Positions 1 to 9,059 of a DNA stretch of 55,106 bases are shown here, piece by piece. The number at the start of each line of letters is the position of its first letter. The first letter of the stretch is position 1. The stretch is from Patescibacteria group bacterium (lineage in GTDB: Bacteria; Patescibacteriota; Microgenomatia; UBA10105; UBA927), in NCBI GenBank assembly GCA_018821245.1, contig JAHJMO010000022.1, positions 1 to 55,106 on the forward strand. The letters are read 5' to 3'. The position numbers and the translations under genes were made by a program. The notes under the pieces are model-generated. The model did not search any database. It was not told where the DNA came from and saw only the letters and a list, made by a program, of their open reading frames with translations.

Positions 1-1
1 T

Positions 2-3000
2 GTAGGAGAACAAGCAGTCACAGGAACATTAATGTACTCATTTGCTAATAGAATGATAGGGCGATTTGGTACTGATACAACCTATGCTCTAAACGGTATC
101 ATTGACTCTACCACTATCTACTCCCGCGCTCTGACGGCAAATGAAATTTTGTCCAACTACCAGGCCGGTAATGTGGAATTGCAAACCCGCGTGGGTGCGA
201 CCACCGACGCCAACGACGGCTCGTGGGAAGCATGGAAACCGACAAGTGGGGAAACCACTATTGATAGTATGGATAGTTACTCTCCCGCAGGTTGTACCGG
301 AGGGACAAGTCTTGAGGGCGGCAGAGTGTATAAATTTACATCAAGTAGCACATTTACCTGCACCGGAAATGGCGTTGTTGATGTTTTGGTCGTCGGTGGC
401 GGTGGCGGTGGTGGTATGGATATGGGGGGTGGCGGTGGCGGTGGTGGAGTAATCTATAAAGAAGGTTATGCGGTAACTGCAAATACGCCGATTACCGTCA
501 CTGTGGGTAATGGTGGCGCCGGTGCTCCTGCCGCAGGCACAAATGGCCAACCAGCCAGTCACCAATACACAATGGGGGGCACTGTAGGACAAAACTCCGT
601 ATTCGGAACGCTCACTGCCCTAGGTGGCGGATTCGGGGGCAGTTCTTATTACGCATATACTCCTGGAGCCGCAGGAGGGAACGGTGGAAGCGGAGGTGGT
701 GCTTCAGGATATAGCGATGGTGGCACCAGAGCAGGTGGAACAGGAACTGCCGGCCAAGGATTTGCTGGTGGCAGTGGTGGTGGACAGTATTACTCCGGAG
801 GCGGCGGTGGAGCCGGACAAGCTGGCACTAGTTCCACCGCTCAACCAAACGGAGGTATGGGCCTATACAGCGATATTTTAGGTACAGGTTATTACTGGGG
901 CGGCGGTGGTGGCGGAGCCGCATACTCAGCTGGTTCAGGCGGAAACGGAGGCGCAGGCGGTGGTGGTGGCGGCGCTGTCGGCACCTCTTCTGGAGGAAGC
1001 GGTCTCAATTCAGGTGCTCCAGGCGGTGGCGGATGCAATAACTGCTGGGCAAATATGCCCGGTGGAGATGGTGGAGCCAATACCGGCGGTGGGGGCGGAG
1101 GTGGATCCCATTATAGAGCCAATAACAAAGGCGGAGACGGCGGCTCAGGAATTGTCATTGTTCGTTTATCTAAATTTTTAAAAGATACCACCACTAAATT
1201 AGAAGGTACCGGATCTCAAAAAGTTACTAACGGAGCCGCTAAAACAGATACCAACACCGTCGGCCTCTGGCATTTGGACGAAACCTCCGGTACCGGAGCC
1301 TATCTTAAAGATTCTTCATATTCAACCCCGACTGTAAATGCCGGTACGGGAGCAGATAGTGACTGTATTATGAATAACGGCACTAAAACTTTAGATTCTA
1401 CTGCCGGTTCTTCGGTCTGTAATGGCAGTGCCCGTTCCACTGCCTATGCCGTTAACTTCTCCGATACTACTCTCGAAAATGCCGGAGAAACTTCCGTCAC
1501 TGTTTCCACTACCCCTACCGGATTGCTGGCAGGCGACGAAATTTTAATCATTAATTTACAGGGCACTGGTACTAACTATTACTCCGTTGGTTTATACGAA
1601 ACGCATATCATTTCTTCTATTTCCACCAACACCTTAAACTTTACTGACTCTCCTCTGGCCAATACCTACGACGGTACCACCCAAAAAATCATGGTGCAAC
1701 GTGTCCCCAACTTTGGCAATGTCACTGTCTGCGGTGGCAACACTGGTGGCGGTTGTACTGCCGCAGCAACCCTAACTACTTCCGCCTGGAATGGTACTAA
1801 AAACGGCGTTCTTTTCTTTAGATCAACCGGAACAGTAACTGTAAATTCCGGTGGAACAATTACTGCTTCAAATGCCGGATTTCGCGGCGGTGTCACGACG
1901 AGTACCGGACCGGAAAGCTATACCGGCTATTCAACTAATGGCGGCATGACCGGAGATTCGGGCAGTGGACAAAATGGAGGCGCCGGAGGAGGAAATTCAA
2001 CAACAGGAGCCGGAGGCGGCGGCAACAGTAATTCAGTCGTTGGTTATGGTGGCGCCGGATATAAAGGTGGAGGTGGCGGAGGTGGCTGTACTTGGTGCTG
2101 GGGAGGTGGCGGTGGCGGTGGAGGTGCAGCCTATATGTTAATTCAAGATTCCACTGCCACAAAAACTAACCAATCAAAAATACAGTTAGGTGGTGGTGCC
2201 TCTCAGGGAGCCGGAGGAGGAGGCTTTATCAGTATTAGTGGTGGTGGAAATCCTAATGGAACTAGTGGAGGCTATTCACCATCAAACGGTGCTAGCGGCA
2301 ATCCCGGTGGAGGTATTATTATGATTTCTGCTTCTTCCATACAAGTTAACTCAACAAATGGTCTTGTTTCCAATGGAAACAATGGTGGAACTGGCGGTGG
2401 CGGTGGAAGTTACACCGGTGCAGATGGAGGTGGCGGTGGCGGTGGACAAGGCGGTCAAGGCGCAGCCGGAGGTGCTATCCGTTTATATGCAAATAGTGTT
2501 ACATTGGCCGCAAACTCAACGACCGCTCTTGGAGGAAATGGTGGTACTGGAGGCGCAGGTGGAAATGGCGGTGGCGTTGGTGGGGGTGCTGGAGGGGGAG
2601 GAGCTACTTTTAGTTCCGGTAACAATGTTGGTTCAAATGGTGGGGGGGGTTCAAGTGGTAGTTATGGGTCTGCCGGAGGTGGCGGAAAAGGCGGAAACTC
2701 CGGATATGGTGGGCAGATTGGTCTTTTCTCTCCATCTGTTTCCGGTTCATCCAATCCAACCTACGCCCCTACTGCTCCCAATAACGGCACTCCCACCGGC
2801 ACCACTACCGTTGACGGCTTCTTTAATAAAGCTAGAAGATTAAATACACTGGCTGCAACTCAAACCGACTATATTTCAACTGGAATGACCAATACTTCTT
2901 CTTCTATGTTTTCCAATACATTTACAGCCTCTGCTTGGATTTATCCAACCGCCTGGGATGCTTCGCATAATACAATTATCGGAGAAGAAATTGGTTTTCT

Positions 3001-6000
3001 TTTTGCTATTAATGCCTCTGGTGTACCTGCCACACATATATATGCCAGTAGTGCCTGGGGAGGGCCTGATGGCGGCTCCTGTTCAGCAGTTCAACTAAAT
3101 ACCTGGTCATACATGGCTTTAACATATGACGGTGCAACCATAAAAACATTCGTGAATGGTATCCAATGCGGTTCGGGTACCGCCAAAACCGGCAGTATGG
3201 CTTCTACCTCACAAATATATATTGGCATGCGTAATCCTGCCGGTACAAAGCAACCATTTCATGGATCAATTGATGAGGCCAAAATAGGTAACATTACTCG
3301 TACCGCCGAAGAAATCGCCGAGGAATATCGGGCCGGACGGGATCATTATATTAATAGAACAATTTCCTCCACTGACTTATCTGCCAAAACCTCACTCCCC
3401 TTCTATGTTGCCTCGGACCGCCAGGGAACATTTGTGTCCGCCACCATCGGCGAATCGGCATTTGCCAACTACCAAACAGACGCCAACACCGTCGGCTTAT
3501 GGCATCTGGAGGAACAAGCTGGTAGTGGAGCGTATATCAAGGACTCGTCGTCCAACGCCAACCACGGCACGCCCACCGGCACCACTTTCACCCAAGGCAA
3601 AATCGGTAAAGCCAGGAGTTTTAACGGGACGAGTGACTTTATTCAAATTTCTGATTCACCAAATTTATCTGCACTAACTGCATTTACCGTTGATGCATGG
3701 ATCTATCCTACTGCGGTTGGGACATATCGTGCCATTGTCAACAAAACTACGATACCAGGAACGACAGAATGGCAGACGTGGATTGATGATCAGAGTAGGC
3801 TTCAAATCCGTGTCGGAGATGACACGGTAGCACTGCGTGGTAATACCACGTTAACCGCTAACAACTGGTATCATGTCGCCTATAGTTGGGACGGATCAAC
3901 TGCAAAGATCTATTTAAATGGACAGCTTGATGGCTCAGTCGCAAAGTCCGCTACACTTTCCGATACAACAAGCGTGGTTTACATCGGAAGAAGAAATGAT
4001 GGATATTTTTATTCTGGGATTATCGATGAAACGAGAGTCAGTAATTTCGCCCGCACGGCGGATCAGATACGACAGGCGTATGAGGTAGGGGCCAGAACGC
4101 ACAACATCACGATTGATTTTAAAGCCGCGTTAAACTCGGGAAATTTAATTGCCAATACGTCTGATCTTTCATTTACTATTGATGCAACTGCCTTCGGCGC
4201 AAGCAGTATGGGAAGTAATTTATATAAGGGCGATAAAATTATTGTGAAGGAAAACTACGACGGCACGGAGTATATTGCTCAGGGAACGGTCAATTCATTA
4301 AATACTTCAACAGGTGCTGTGACAGTCACCAGCTGGGACGCCGGCTCCACTGTTCCTTCGGTAGGATTTTCTGTGAACGCCACTGTCTTTAAATGGCAGC
4401 GAGAATATTTTGACCTGCGGGGCAGTTTATCTACTCACCGCGATGCTATCACTAATCTCACATTACGGGTTACCGACGGTTCTCAGGGAGCCAACGTGTG
4501 GCTCGACGATTTCAAATCCTCCGGAGGGTATTTAACAACACCAGCTGGATCAACCGTTACCTCTTCCACGAGTAATCGCTATGCCCAGTACCGGATCATC
4601 CAAACGGCGTGGGACGCAGCCGTGAGTTCTGCTGTCTCTTCAGCTACACTCAACTATGAATCAACGCTTGCCCCTCCTTTAATCGGCACACCGACGGCTC
4701 TTTCCGCGAGCTCCATTCGCTGGAACTTTACGGATAATGCCAATGACGAAACCGGATTTAAGGTGTTTGACACCAGTAATGTGCTGAAAGCCACGTGCGC
4801 CACAGCCAACCTCACCTACTGCGACGAAACAGGGCTTCCGTCAACCCCCAATACCCAGATTACAAGAAAAGTAGCTGTATACAATGTTGGAGACACAGGA
4901 ACGTATTCCGATACTGCATCAGCTTATACTTTTGCTGTTGCTCCGGGCACACCAACAGTCAACACCCGTACAGCAACAACAATCAATGTCATTCCCAGTG
5001 CCGGTTCTAATCCAGCAGGAACAGAACTTGCAATATATGCCGAAGAGGGGACAACGTGCGACGGATCAGGAGGCCTCGGATATATACAAAACGGCACCAC
5101 CACCACCACAATCAGCACTAATGCGGTCTGGAACACAGCTGCGGCATGGAATGCTATTTCAACAGGGAAAATAACGGTGACCGGGCTCAATCAGGAAAAA
5201 ATATATTCTTTCTGCGTCAAAGCGCGAAACGGAAATAACGTGGAAACAGGCTTTGGCTCTGCATATTCCAATAACGGAGGCTATATGCCTATTTCCGGCG
5301 GTACTATTATTAATTCAAGTTCAGGGTGTACCACCCGGTACGTAGACGGCAACGCCCCGACCCGCTATATCTGCGGGGTAGACAGTGGCTCTAGTGGCAC
5401 GAACACTGCGGAAATGGCGCTTCAAAGCGGAACATTTACGCTTTTATCAACAGAAACGTTGGTTGCTGGCAAGCTCACGTTATCCGGAGGATCGTTAATT
5501 ATACCAAACGGGGCTGTGATTAAACCCGGCTCCGCGTTATACGTTCTTGATGCTGACGTTGACGGGTACCCGGACAATGCAAATATGTACTACGGATCCG
5601 CTCCTCCAACCAATTACCGCCGCAAAAATCTTCAAACCACGCTTACGACCATCGACTGTAATCCCGCAAATGGATCCCAAACCACTGTCTGTTGTACCGC
5701 CAATGGAGGTGCATGTGCTAATGATTCAGACTGTTGCGCTGCTAATCCATATTGCGGTACAGATGCAGATGGCGATGCTTTAAACACTATAGCCAGTTCA
5801 GGAACATGTTCATCAAATAATTACCCGCATACCGATACCAACGACAGCCAATACTGTCCCGATGGATACAACCCCGTAGCCACCTGCAATAAATGCGTGA
5901 ACGGTGCTATTACCAACCAAATCAGTGCTGAAGATCTCTTTTCCGAATGTTCAACAACGTCTAACTTTCTTCTTAATAACAGTGCATCAAATTTAAGCTG

Positions 6001-6265
6001 CGATCAAAAATGTAGCCAATCATCGTGTTCAAACGGAAATTGCAACGGATCTGGTGCCTGCCAATCCGGTGGCTGCCCATGTAAAAGCGTTGGTACTAGT
6101 AGTGGTACAGGTGGCGGCTATTTATATGGCGGATTTTACGATGGAGCGTGTCAACCGTGTTGTGGAGGGGCTGGAGGTGCTACCTGTGGCTCGGTAATGA
6201 CTGCTGTAGGCGACGGCGCTTGCAATCCAGCAGCACAATATACTCAATGTACTTGCGGGAATTAA
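2..6265 (+). CDS. Giant glycine-rich / LamG / FN3-like surface protein (5' end outside window)
   Basis: The frame is open from base 2, so the gene starts upstream of the window; the first internal ATG is at 32. Counting from that ATG (2,077 residues visible), the order is: the tail of a LamG (concanavalin-like) domain (about 1-50); a glycine-rich tract ending GGSGIVIVR (about 105-385); a spacer with DEILIINLQ and YDGTTQKIMVQRVPN; a second glycine-rich tract (about 610-925); two complete LamG-like domains (about 930-1110 and 1140-1360), each containing AWIYP and ending IDEA/IDET; an FN3-like segment (about 1545-1770); and a Cys-rich C-terminus with a calcium-type DADVDGYPD repeat. No C-terminal membrane anchor is visible. 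It is paralogous to the protein at 36379-39054. It is probably an exported adhesin or surface-layer-like protein; the role is inferred from composition and family resemblance only. Confidence 0.8.
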   Translation, partial: VGEQAVTGTLMYSFANRMIGRFGTDTTYALNGIIDSTTIYSRALTANEILSNYQAGNVELQTRVGATTDANDGSWEAWKPTSGETTIDSMDSYSPAGCTGGTSLEGGRVYKFTSSSTFTCTGNGVVDVLVVGGGGGGGMDMGGGGGGGGVIYKEGYAVTANTPITVTVGNGGAGAPAAGTNGQPASHQYTMGGTVGQNSVFGTLTALGGGFGGSSYYAYTPGAAGGNGGSGGGASGYSDGGTRAGGTGTAGQGFAGGSGGGQYYSGGGGGAGQAGTSSTAQPNGGMGLYSDILGTGYYWGGGGGGAAYSAGSGGNGGAGGGGGGAVGTSSGGSGLNSGAPGGGGCNNCWANMPGGDGGANTGGGGGGGSHYRANNKGGDGGSGIVIVRLSKFLKDTTTKLEGTGSQKVTNGAAKTDTNTVGLWHLDETSGTGAYLKDSSYSTPTVNAGTGADSDCIMNNGTKTLDSTAGSSVCNGSARSTAYAVNFSDTTLENAGETSVTVSTTPTGLLAGDEILIINLQGTGTNYYSVGLYETHIISSISTNTLNFTDSPLANTYDGTTQKIMVQRVPNFGNVTVCGGNTGGGCTAAATLTTSAWNGTKNGVLFFRSTGTVTVNSGGTITASNAGFRGGVTTSTGPESYTGYSTNGGMTGDSGSGQNGGAGGGNSTTGAGGGGNSNSVVGYGGAGYKGGGGGGGCTWCWGGGGGGGGAAYMLIQDSTATKTNQSKIQLGGGASQGAGGGGFISISGGGNPNGTSGGYSPSNGASGNPGGGIIMISASSIQVNSTNGLVSNGNNGGTGGGGGSYTGADGGGGGGGQGGQGAAGGAIRLYANSVTLAANSTTALGGNGGTGGAGGNGGGVGGGAGGGGATFSSGNNVGSNGGGGSSGSYGSAGGGGKGGNSGYGGQIGLFSPSVSGSSNPTYAPTAPNNGTPTGTTTVDGFFNKARRLNTLAATQTDYISTGMTNTSSSMFSNTFTASAWIYPTAWDASHNTIIGEEIGFLFAINASGVPATHIYASSAWGGPDGGSCSAVQLNTWSYMALTYDGATIKTFVNGIQCGSGTAKTGSMASTSQIYIGMRNPAGTKQPFHGSIDEAKIGNITRTAEEIAEEYRAGRDHYINRTISSTDLSAKTSLPFYVASDRQGTFVSATIGESAFANYQTDANTVGLWHLEEQAGSGAYIKDSSSNANHGTPTGTTFTQGKIGKARSFNGTSDFIQISDSPNLSALTAFTVDAWIYPTAVGTYRAIVNKTTIPGTTEWQTWIDDQSRLQIRVGDDTVALRGNTTLTANNWYHVAYSWDGSTAKIYLNGQLDGSVAKSATLSDTTSVVYIGRRNDGYFYSGIIDETRVSNFARTADQIRQAYEVGARTHNITIDFKAALNSGNLIANTSDLSFTIDATAFGASSMGSNLYKGDKIIVKENYDGTEYIAQGTVNSLNTSTGAVTVTSWDAGSTVPSVGFSVNATVFKWQREYFDLRGSLSTHRDAITNLTLRVTDGSQGANVWLDDFKSSGGYLTTPAGSTVTSSTSNRYAQYRIIQTAWDAAVSSAVSSATLNYESTLAPPLIGTPTALSASSIRWNFTDNANDETGFKVFDTSNVLKATCATANLTYCDETGLPSTPNTQITRKVAVYNVGDTGTYSDTASAYTFAVAPGTPTVNTRTATTINVIPSAGSNPAGTELAIYAEEGTTCDGSGGLGYIQNGTTTTTISTNAVWNTAAAWNAISTGKITVTGLNQEKIYSFCVKARNGNNVETGFGSAYSNNGGYMPISGGTIINSSSGCTTRYVDGNAPTRYICGVDSGSSGTNTAEMALQSGTFTLLSTETLVAGKLTLSGGSLIIPNGAVIKPGSALYVLDADVDGYPDNANMYYGSAPPTNYRRKNLQTTLTTIDCNPANGSQTTVCCTANGGACANDSDCCAANPYCGTDADGDALNTIASSGTCSSNNYPHTDTNDSQYCPDGYNPVATCNKCVNGAITNQISAEDLFSECSTTSNFLLNNSASNLSCDQKCSQSSCSNGNCNGSGACQSGGCPCKSVGTSSGTGGGYLYGGFYDGACQPCCGGAGGATCGSVMTAVGDGACNPAAQYTQCTCGN

Positions 6266-6271
6266 AATAAA

Positions 6272-6334
6272 ATGAAACAAAAACGCCAAGGCTTCACCCT
6301 CATCGAAATCCTGATTGCCAAAAATGCATTCTGA
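6272..6334 (+). pseudogene. Prepilin N-terminal stub
   Basis: A 20-codon ORF starts 6 nt after the preceding stop codon. It encodes a type IV prepilin leader and methylation motif (RQGFTLIEILIA) and then runs into unrelated sequence and a stop. The 29 bases at 6290-6318 recur exactly at 7647-7675 at the start of a second prepilin reading frame, on the far side of the intervening ATPase gene. The simplest reading is that a prepilin gene following the surface protein was split, or partly duplicated, when the ATPase gene arrived. Confidence 0.7.
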
Positions 6335-6352
6335 TATTCTCACTTGTCAGAC

Positions 6353-6381
6353 TTGACAAATAGCTGTACAACTATTAGTAT
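6353..6381 (+). promoter_or_regulatory. Promoter of the DUF4143-type ATPase gene
   Basis: TTGACA at 6353-6358 and TAGTAT at 6376-6381 are 17 nt apart. The start codon at 6391 is only 9 nt after the -10 box, so the transcript would have almost no leader. Confidence 0.55.
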
Positions 6382-6390
6382 AAAGTTGTT

Positions 6391-7638
6391 ATGGATTTGT
6401 ACAACCTTGAAGAACTATTGGTAAAGCAAAATCCGCAATGGATCTCGTCCAAAGGACGATGGGCCTTTGGCCCAGGTTTTAAACGCGATATTTTTGCCGG
6501 TTTCTGCCAAGAATTAAACCAGAAAAAACTTATTTTAACCTTAAGCGGTCCAAGAAGAAGCGGAAAAACTTTTCTGATGAAACAGGCGATGCTGTGGCTG
6601 GCGGAAAATAAACATATTCCTCATAAAAATATCTGTTACTTTCAGTTTTCAGGCAGTTTAAATGAGAAAAATATTATCCATGGGGTCGTGGATTTATTTC
6701 TAAAAAAATACGCCGGTAAAAAAAGGAAATATATTTTCTTCGACGAAGTTCAATATGTTGATTTTTGGCAGGATCAAATTAAATATTCTTATGATTTTTT
6801 AAACGATGTTAAATTTATCGTCAGCGGTTCGACTTCTTTGTTTTACCGGCAAAAATCAAAAGAAAGCTTAGCGGGCAGAATTGCCAAATACAGACTTGGA
6901 GCATTGAATTTTCATGAATACCTGAGATTTAAAAATATTGAAGAACCAGCCAAAGATCGGGTAGAATTTGTCTCTAATTTAACTATTTACAAAACCGAGT
7001 TTAAAAAATATTTGGCTTATGGACAATATCCGGAAATAGTCGCCAATCCGGAATTAGATCCTAAAAAATACATTATTGATTTAAGCGATCAAATAATAAA
7101 TTTTGACATTCCTTATTTTTCGGCAAAAATTGACAGACAATTATTTTTAAGCGTAGTTAAAACATTGTCTTTTGATTTGGCGCAGGAATACAGCGCGAAC
7201 CATTTAGCAAAAACTTTGGAAGCAGACAGGCGGGAAATAGCGGAATATGTCAAAATTCTTGAAGAAACCAATTTGTTTAGTGTTTGCTATAACGCCGGTT
7301 TTAAAAGCATGAGGAAAAAACTGTCCGGATCGAAAAAAATTTACATTCTCAATTCAAATTTGCCGCTTTATCTGAACGGATTTGATGTTTCCTACTTAAA
7401 TGATACAAGGGTTTTTGGCAGATATTTTGAAAACTATATTTTTATGAGAATTTTAGAAAAATACGGGAAAATAGAATATTACCGAATTGATGGGAAAGAA
7501 TTAGATTTTGTGTCGAAAGACGCAGCCTTTGAGATAAAATCGGGCGCAAACATGAATATTGATAAATACCAAAAACTATCTTCAACACTCAAAAAAAAGT
7601 TTTATTTAATTTCCGAAGAGGAAGCGTATTTGATATGA
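6391..7638 (+). CDS. AAA ATPase with C-terminal DUF4143-like domain
   Basis: A 415-residue protein with Walker A GPRRSGKT (53-60), Walker B YIFFDEVQ (about 114-121), a polar GSTS sensor-like stretch near 145-149, and a C-terminal restriction-nuclease-like segment (ELDFVSKDAAFEIKSG). This is the layout of the DUF4143 ATPase family, abundant in archaea and CPR bacteria, whose function is poorly known. Its stop overlaps the ATG of the downstream prepilin frame (ATGA at 7635-7638). It is AT-rich compared with the gene upstream, and prepilin sequence lies on both sides, which suggests acquisition. A distant paralogue lies at 40421-41689. Confidence 0.85.
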   Translation: MDLYNLEELLVKQNPQWISSKGRWAFGPGFKRDIFAGFCQELNQKKLILTLSGPRRSGKTFLMKQAMLWLAENKHIPHKNICYFQFSGSLNEKNIIHGVVDLFLKKYAGKKRKYIFFDEVQYVDFWQDQIKYSYDFLNDVKFIVSGSTSLFYRQKSKESLAGRIAKYRLGALNFHEYLRFKNIEEPAKDRVEFVSNLTIYKTEFKKYLAYGQYPEIVANPELDPKKYIIDLSDQIINFDIPYFSAKIDRQLFLSVVKTLSFDLAQEYSANHLAKTLEADRREIAEYVKILEETNLFSVCYNAGFKSMRKKLSGSKKIYILNSNLPLYLNGFDVSYLNDTRVFGRYFENYIFMRILEKYGKIEYYRIDGKELDFVSKDAAFEIKSGANMNIDKYQKLSSTLKKKFYLISEEEAYLI

Positions 7639-7943
7639 AAAAACGCGGCTTCACCCTCATCGAAATCCTGATTGCTTTCTCTATTTTAACCCTTCTGGCT
7701 TTAATGGGTTTTATGGCCTGGCAGAACCAAGTTGCCAAGCCCGCGACGTCCGGCGCCAGTCCGATATTAAACGCCTGAACATTGCTTTTGAAGATTATTA
7801 CGGCGATCAGGACTGTTATCCGCCAGCGGATATTCTGGAAACCTGCAGCGGCGGGGGGCGCAACAGCGCAGGTGGTTCAGGATTGGTCATTATACGATAT
7901 CAATACCAATAAAATCAACTTCTGCTTCAGCGTTAACGAGTGA
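7635..7943 (+). pseudogene. Type IV prepilin, frameshifted
   Basis: The ATG overlaps the ATPase stop. The first frame reads KKRGFTLIEILIAFSILTLL..., a class III-type leader and hydrophobic helix, up to NQVAK near 7739, and then stops at 7776-7778. A shift of one base there restores a typical pilin body (ARDVRRQSDIKRLNIAFEDY, then CYPPADILETC). A further frame change in a G-run near 7857 gives a plausible C-terminus (DWSLYDINTNK, then FCFSVNE) that stops at 7941-7943. At least two lesions are therefore needed to explain the locus. The last segment can also be read as GGSGLVIIRY, resembling the end of the glycine-rich tracts, so its ancestry is uncertain. Confidence 0.6.
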
Positions 7944-7944
7944 C

Positions 7945-8003
7945 GTACAAGGAACATCCCTGTACATGTCATTTTCTTTCCTTCCTGCAATCCGCTTTCC
8001 CAG
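7945..8003 (+). repeat. Dispersed repeat R1, copy 1
   Basis: This segment closely matches 42064-42127: both carry GGAACATCCCTGTACATGTC, then ATTTTCTT, CCTGCAAT and a pyrimidine-rich end. In this copy GTACA (7945-7949) and TGTAC (7961-7965) can pair as a small hairpin. Both copies lie 3' of a locus holding a DUF4143-type ATPase gene. Confidence 0.7.
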
Positions 8004-8026
8004 TTTACTGACTAAGGGTTCGTTCG

Positions 8027-8041
8027 TCCCGCTTAGCGGGA
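8027..8041. repeat. GC palindrome TCCCGC-TTA-GCGGGA
   Basis: A perfect 6-bp-arm palindrome with a 3-nt loop in the spacer after the prepilin remnant. Near-identical palindromes lie at 13567-13587 and inside the 23S rRNA gene at 22355-22369, 22428-22442 and 22961-22977. Confidence 0.75.
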
Positions 8042-8085
8042 TCAAAACGGCCTAAAGTGAATAATACCTTATTTTTTAAGCAAAA

Positions 8086-8232
8086 TCATGAAATCTTCAA
8101 AGGAATGGTTACGCGTCTGCCGTCGGCATGTTTAAGTTGAATATGACTACCTGCCTGATGGTGTTTTGCAAAGCCGGCTTTTTGTAGTGCGCTGAGAAGA
8201 TTCTTTGCCTTGATAACGGGCAATTTAGGCAT
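8086..8232 (-). CDS. hicA: HicA-like toxin, probably truncated
   Basis: The ATG at 8232 overlaps the end of hicB by 8 nt and begins MPKLPVIKAKNLLSALQKAG, the conserved HicA start. The catalytic GSH (AGSHIQLKHADGRRVTIP) of this small double-stranded-RNA-binding-fold mRNA interferase is present. The frame ends after 48 residues, shorter than usual for the family. A one-base shift after VTIP would give FEDFMILLKK and a later stop, so the C-terminus may be lost to a frameshift. Whether the toxin is active is unknown. Confidence 0.75.
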   Translation of the reverse strand: MPKLPVIKAKNLLSALQKAGFAKHHQAGSHIQLKHADGRRVTIPLKIS

Positions 8233-8476
8233 AGTGGAATTGCAACTCATCTTCCGAAAACGTTTGCACCACTTCCATAGCATCCTCTTCGTGAGGAATC
8301 TGCTGTCCGTCTTTCAATAATCCTTCCAAATGACACCGGATGGCATCACGCAGATTCCGTTTAACTTCCCTCACGGTATTACCGCTGGTGTGAAGTCCCG
8401 GCAAAAGCGGAACAAATCCGTGATACCCTTTCGGGTCATCGGGTTCGATAATGGTTCGGAATGAATAGTTTTTCAT
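8225..8476 (-). CDS. hicB: HicB-like antitoxin
   Basis: An 83-residue protein with the partly degraded RNase H-like HicB fold (DDPKGYHGFVPLLPGLHTSGNTVREVKRNL, HicB core pattern). It lies directly upstream of hicA in a two-gene operon, antitoxin first. HicB family antitoxins bind and neutralise HicA; no C-terminal DNA-binding domain is obvious here. The ATG at 8476 is 8 nt after a good -10 box, so the message is probably leaderless. Confidence 0.85.
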   Translation of the reverse strand: MKNYSFRTIIEPDDPKGYHGFVPLLPGLHTSGNTVREVKRNLRDAIRCHLEGLLKDGQQIPHEEDAMEVVQTFSEDELQFHYA

Positions 8477-8484
8477 ACAACATC

Positions 8485-8513
8485 AGTGTACCATGAACCG
8501 AACACGTCTTCAA
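8485..8513 (-). promoter_or_regulatory. Promoter of hicBA
   Basis: On the minus strand TTGAAG (8508-8513) and TACACT (8485-8490) are 17 nt apart. The hicB start codon follows the -10 box by 8 nt. Confidence 0.55.
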
Positions 8514-8520
8514 GCCCACA

Positions 8521-8566
8521 CCTTGCAAGCCTGCCCGCCGACTGGAGGGGCCTGGCCTTTAAAGGT
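8521..8566 (+). repeat. Dispersed 46-bp repeat R2, copy 1
   Basis: These 46 bases recur without mismatch at 39135-39180. The core CCTTGCAAGCCTGCCCGCCG is followed by ACTGGAGGGGCCTGGCC and TTTAAAGGT. Each copy lies near a copy of repeat R3. Confidence 0.85.
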
Positions 8567-8570
8567 GTCC

Positions 8571-8598
8571 ACTTTCCACCTTCCGGGTTGGAATAGCT
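8571..8598 (+). repeat. Dispersed repeat R3, copy 1
   Basis: ACTTTCCACCTTCC followed by GGGTTGGAATAGCT. It recurs with small changes at 9386-9412 and 39067-39093. CCACCTTCCGGGTGG can fold as a small hairpin. Confidence 0.8.
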
Positions 8599-8669
8599 AA
8601 GACAAACAGCAACCCGCGGACAGTTTTCGGTTGCTTCTTACACGTTTTTATTGTTATACTACGAACGCT

Positions 8670-9059
8670 ATGACACAGCAGGATGCAGTTGCCCAATGGG
8701 TCAGGAGCGCGTTCGATGATTTAGATACTGCCGTTGGATTGTTTGATTTAGGAAAATATGTGCATTGTCTTTTTTTCTGTCATCTAGCGACTGAAAAAAT
8801 GATAAAAGCTGTGTATACAAAGCAGCATAATGATGCGCCGCCTATCTTGCATCACTTGGCAAAGCTTTGGAAGACGATTACTGTACCGATTGGTGGCCCG
8901 GCAACAGAAGAGGTGTTAAATGAAATGACTACATTTAATGTGGAAGCCCGATATGATATTTTTAAGCAGAAACTGTATAAGAAAGCAACAAAAGAATATA
9001 CGGAGCGTTTTCTTGCACTTACAAAGGAGATTCTTGCATGGCTCAAAACATATCTGTAA
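8670..9059 (+). CDS. HEPN-domain protein of a HEPN/MNT pair
   Basis: About 129 residues from the ATG at 8670. This start was chosen because the extra upstream codons overlap the promoter: TATACT at 8655-8660 lies 9 nt before the ATG. The sequence is all-helical, with the HEPN-like pattern LFDLGKYVHCLFFCHLATEKMIKA and a FNVEARY motif near residue 90. HEPN proteins of such pairs are RNase toxins or RNase-like partners of minimal nucleotidyltransferases. The gene overlaps the downstream MNT gene by 22 nt, so the two are co-translated. Confidence 0.8.
   Translation: MTQQDAVAQWVRSAFDDLDTAVGLFDLGKYVHCLFFCHLATEKMIKAVYTKQHNDAPPILHHLAKLWKTITVPIGGPATEEVLNEMTTFNVEARYDIFKQKLYKKATKEYTERFLALTKEILAWLKTYL

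Noticed and set aside
7860-7911. Independent end of a glycine-rich protein (GGSGLVIIRY)
   Set aside because: The same bases also give a pilin-like end in another frame; neither reading is decisive, so no separate feature is called.
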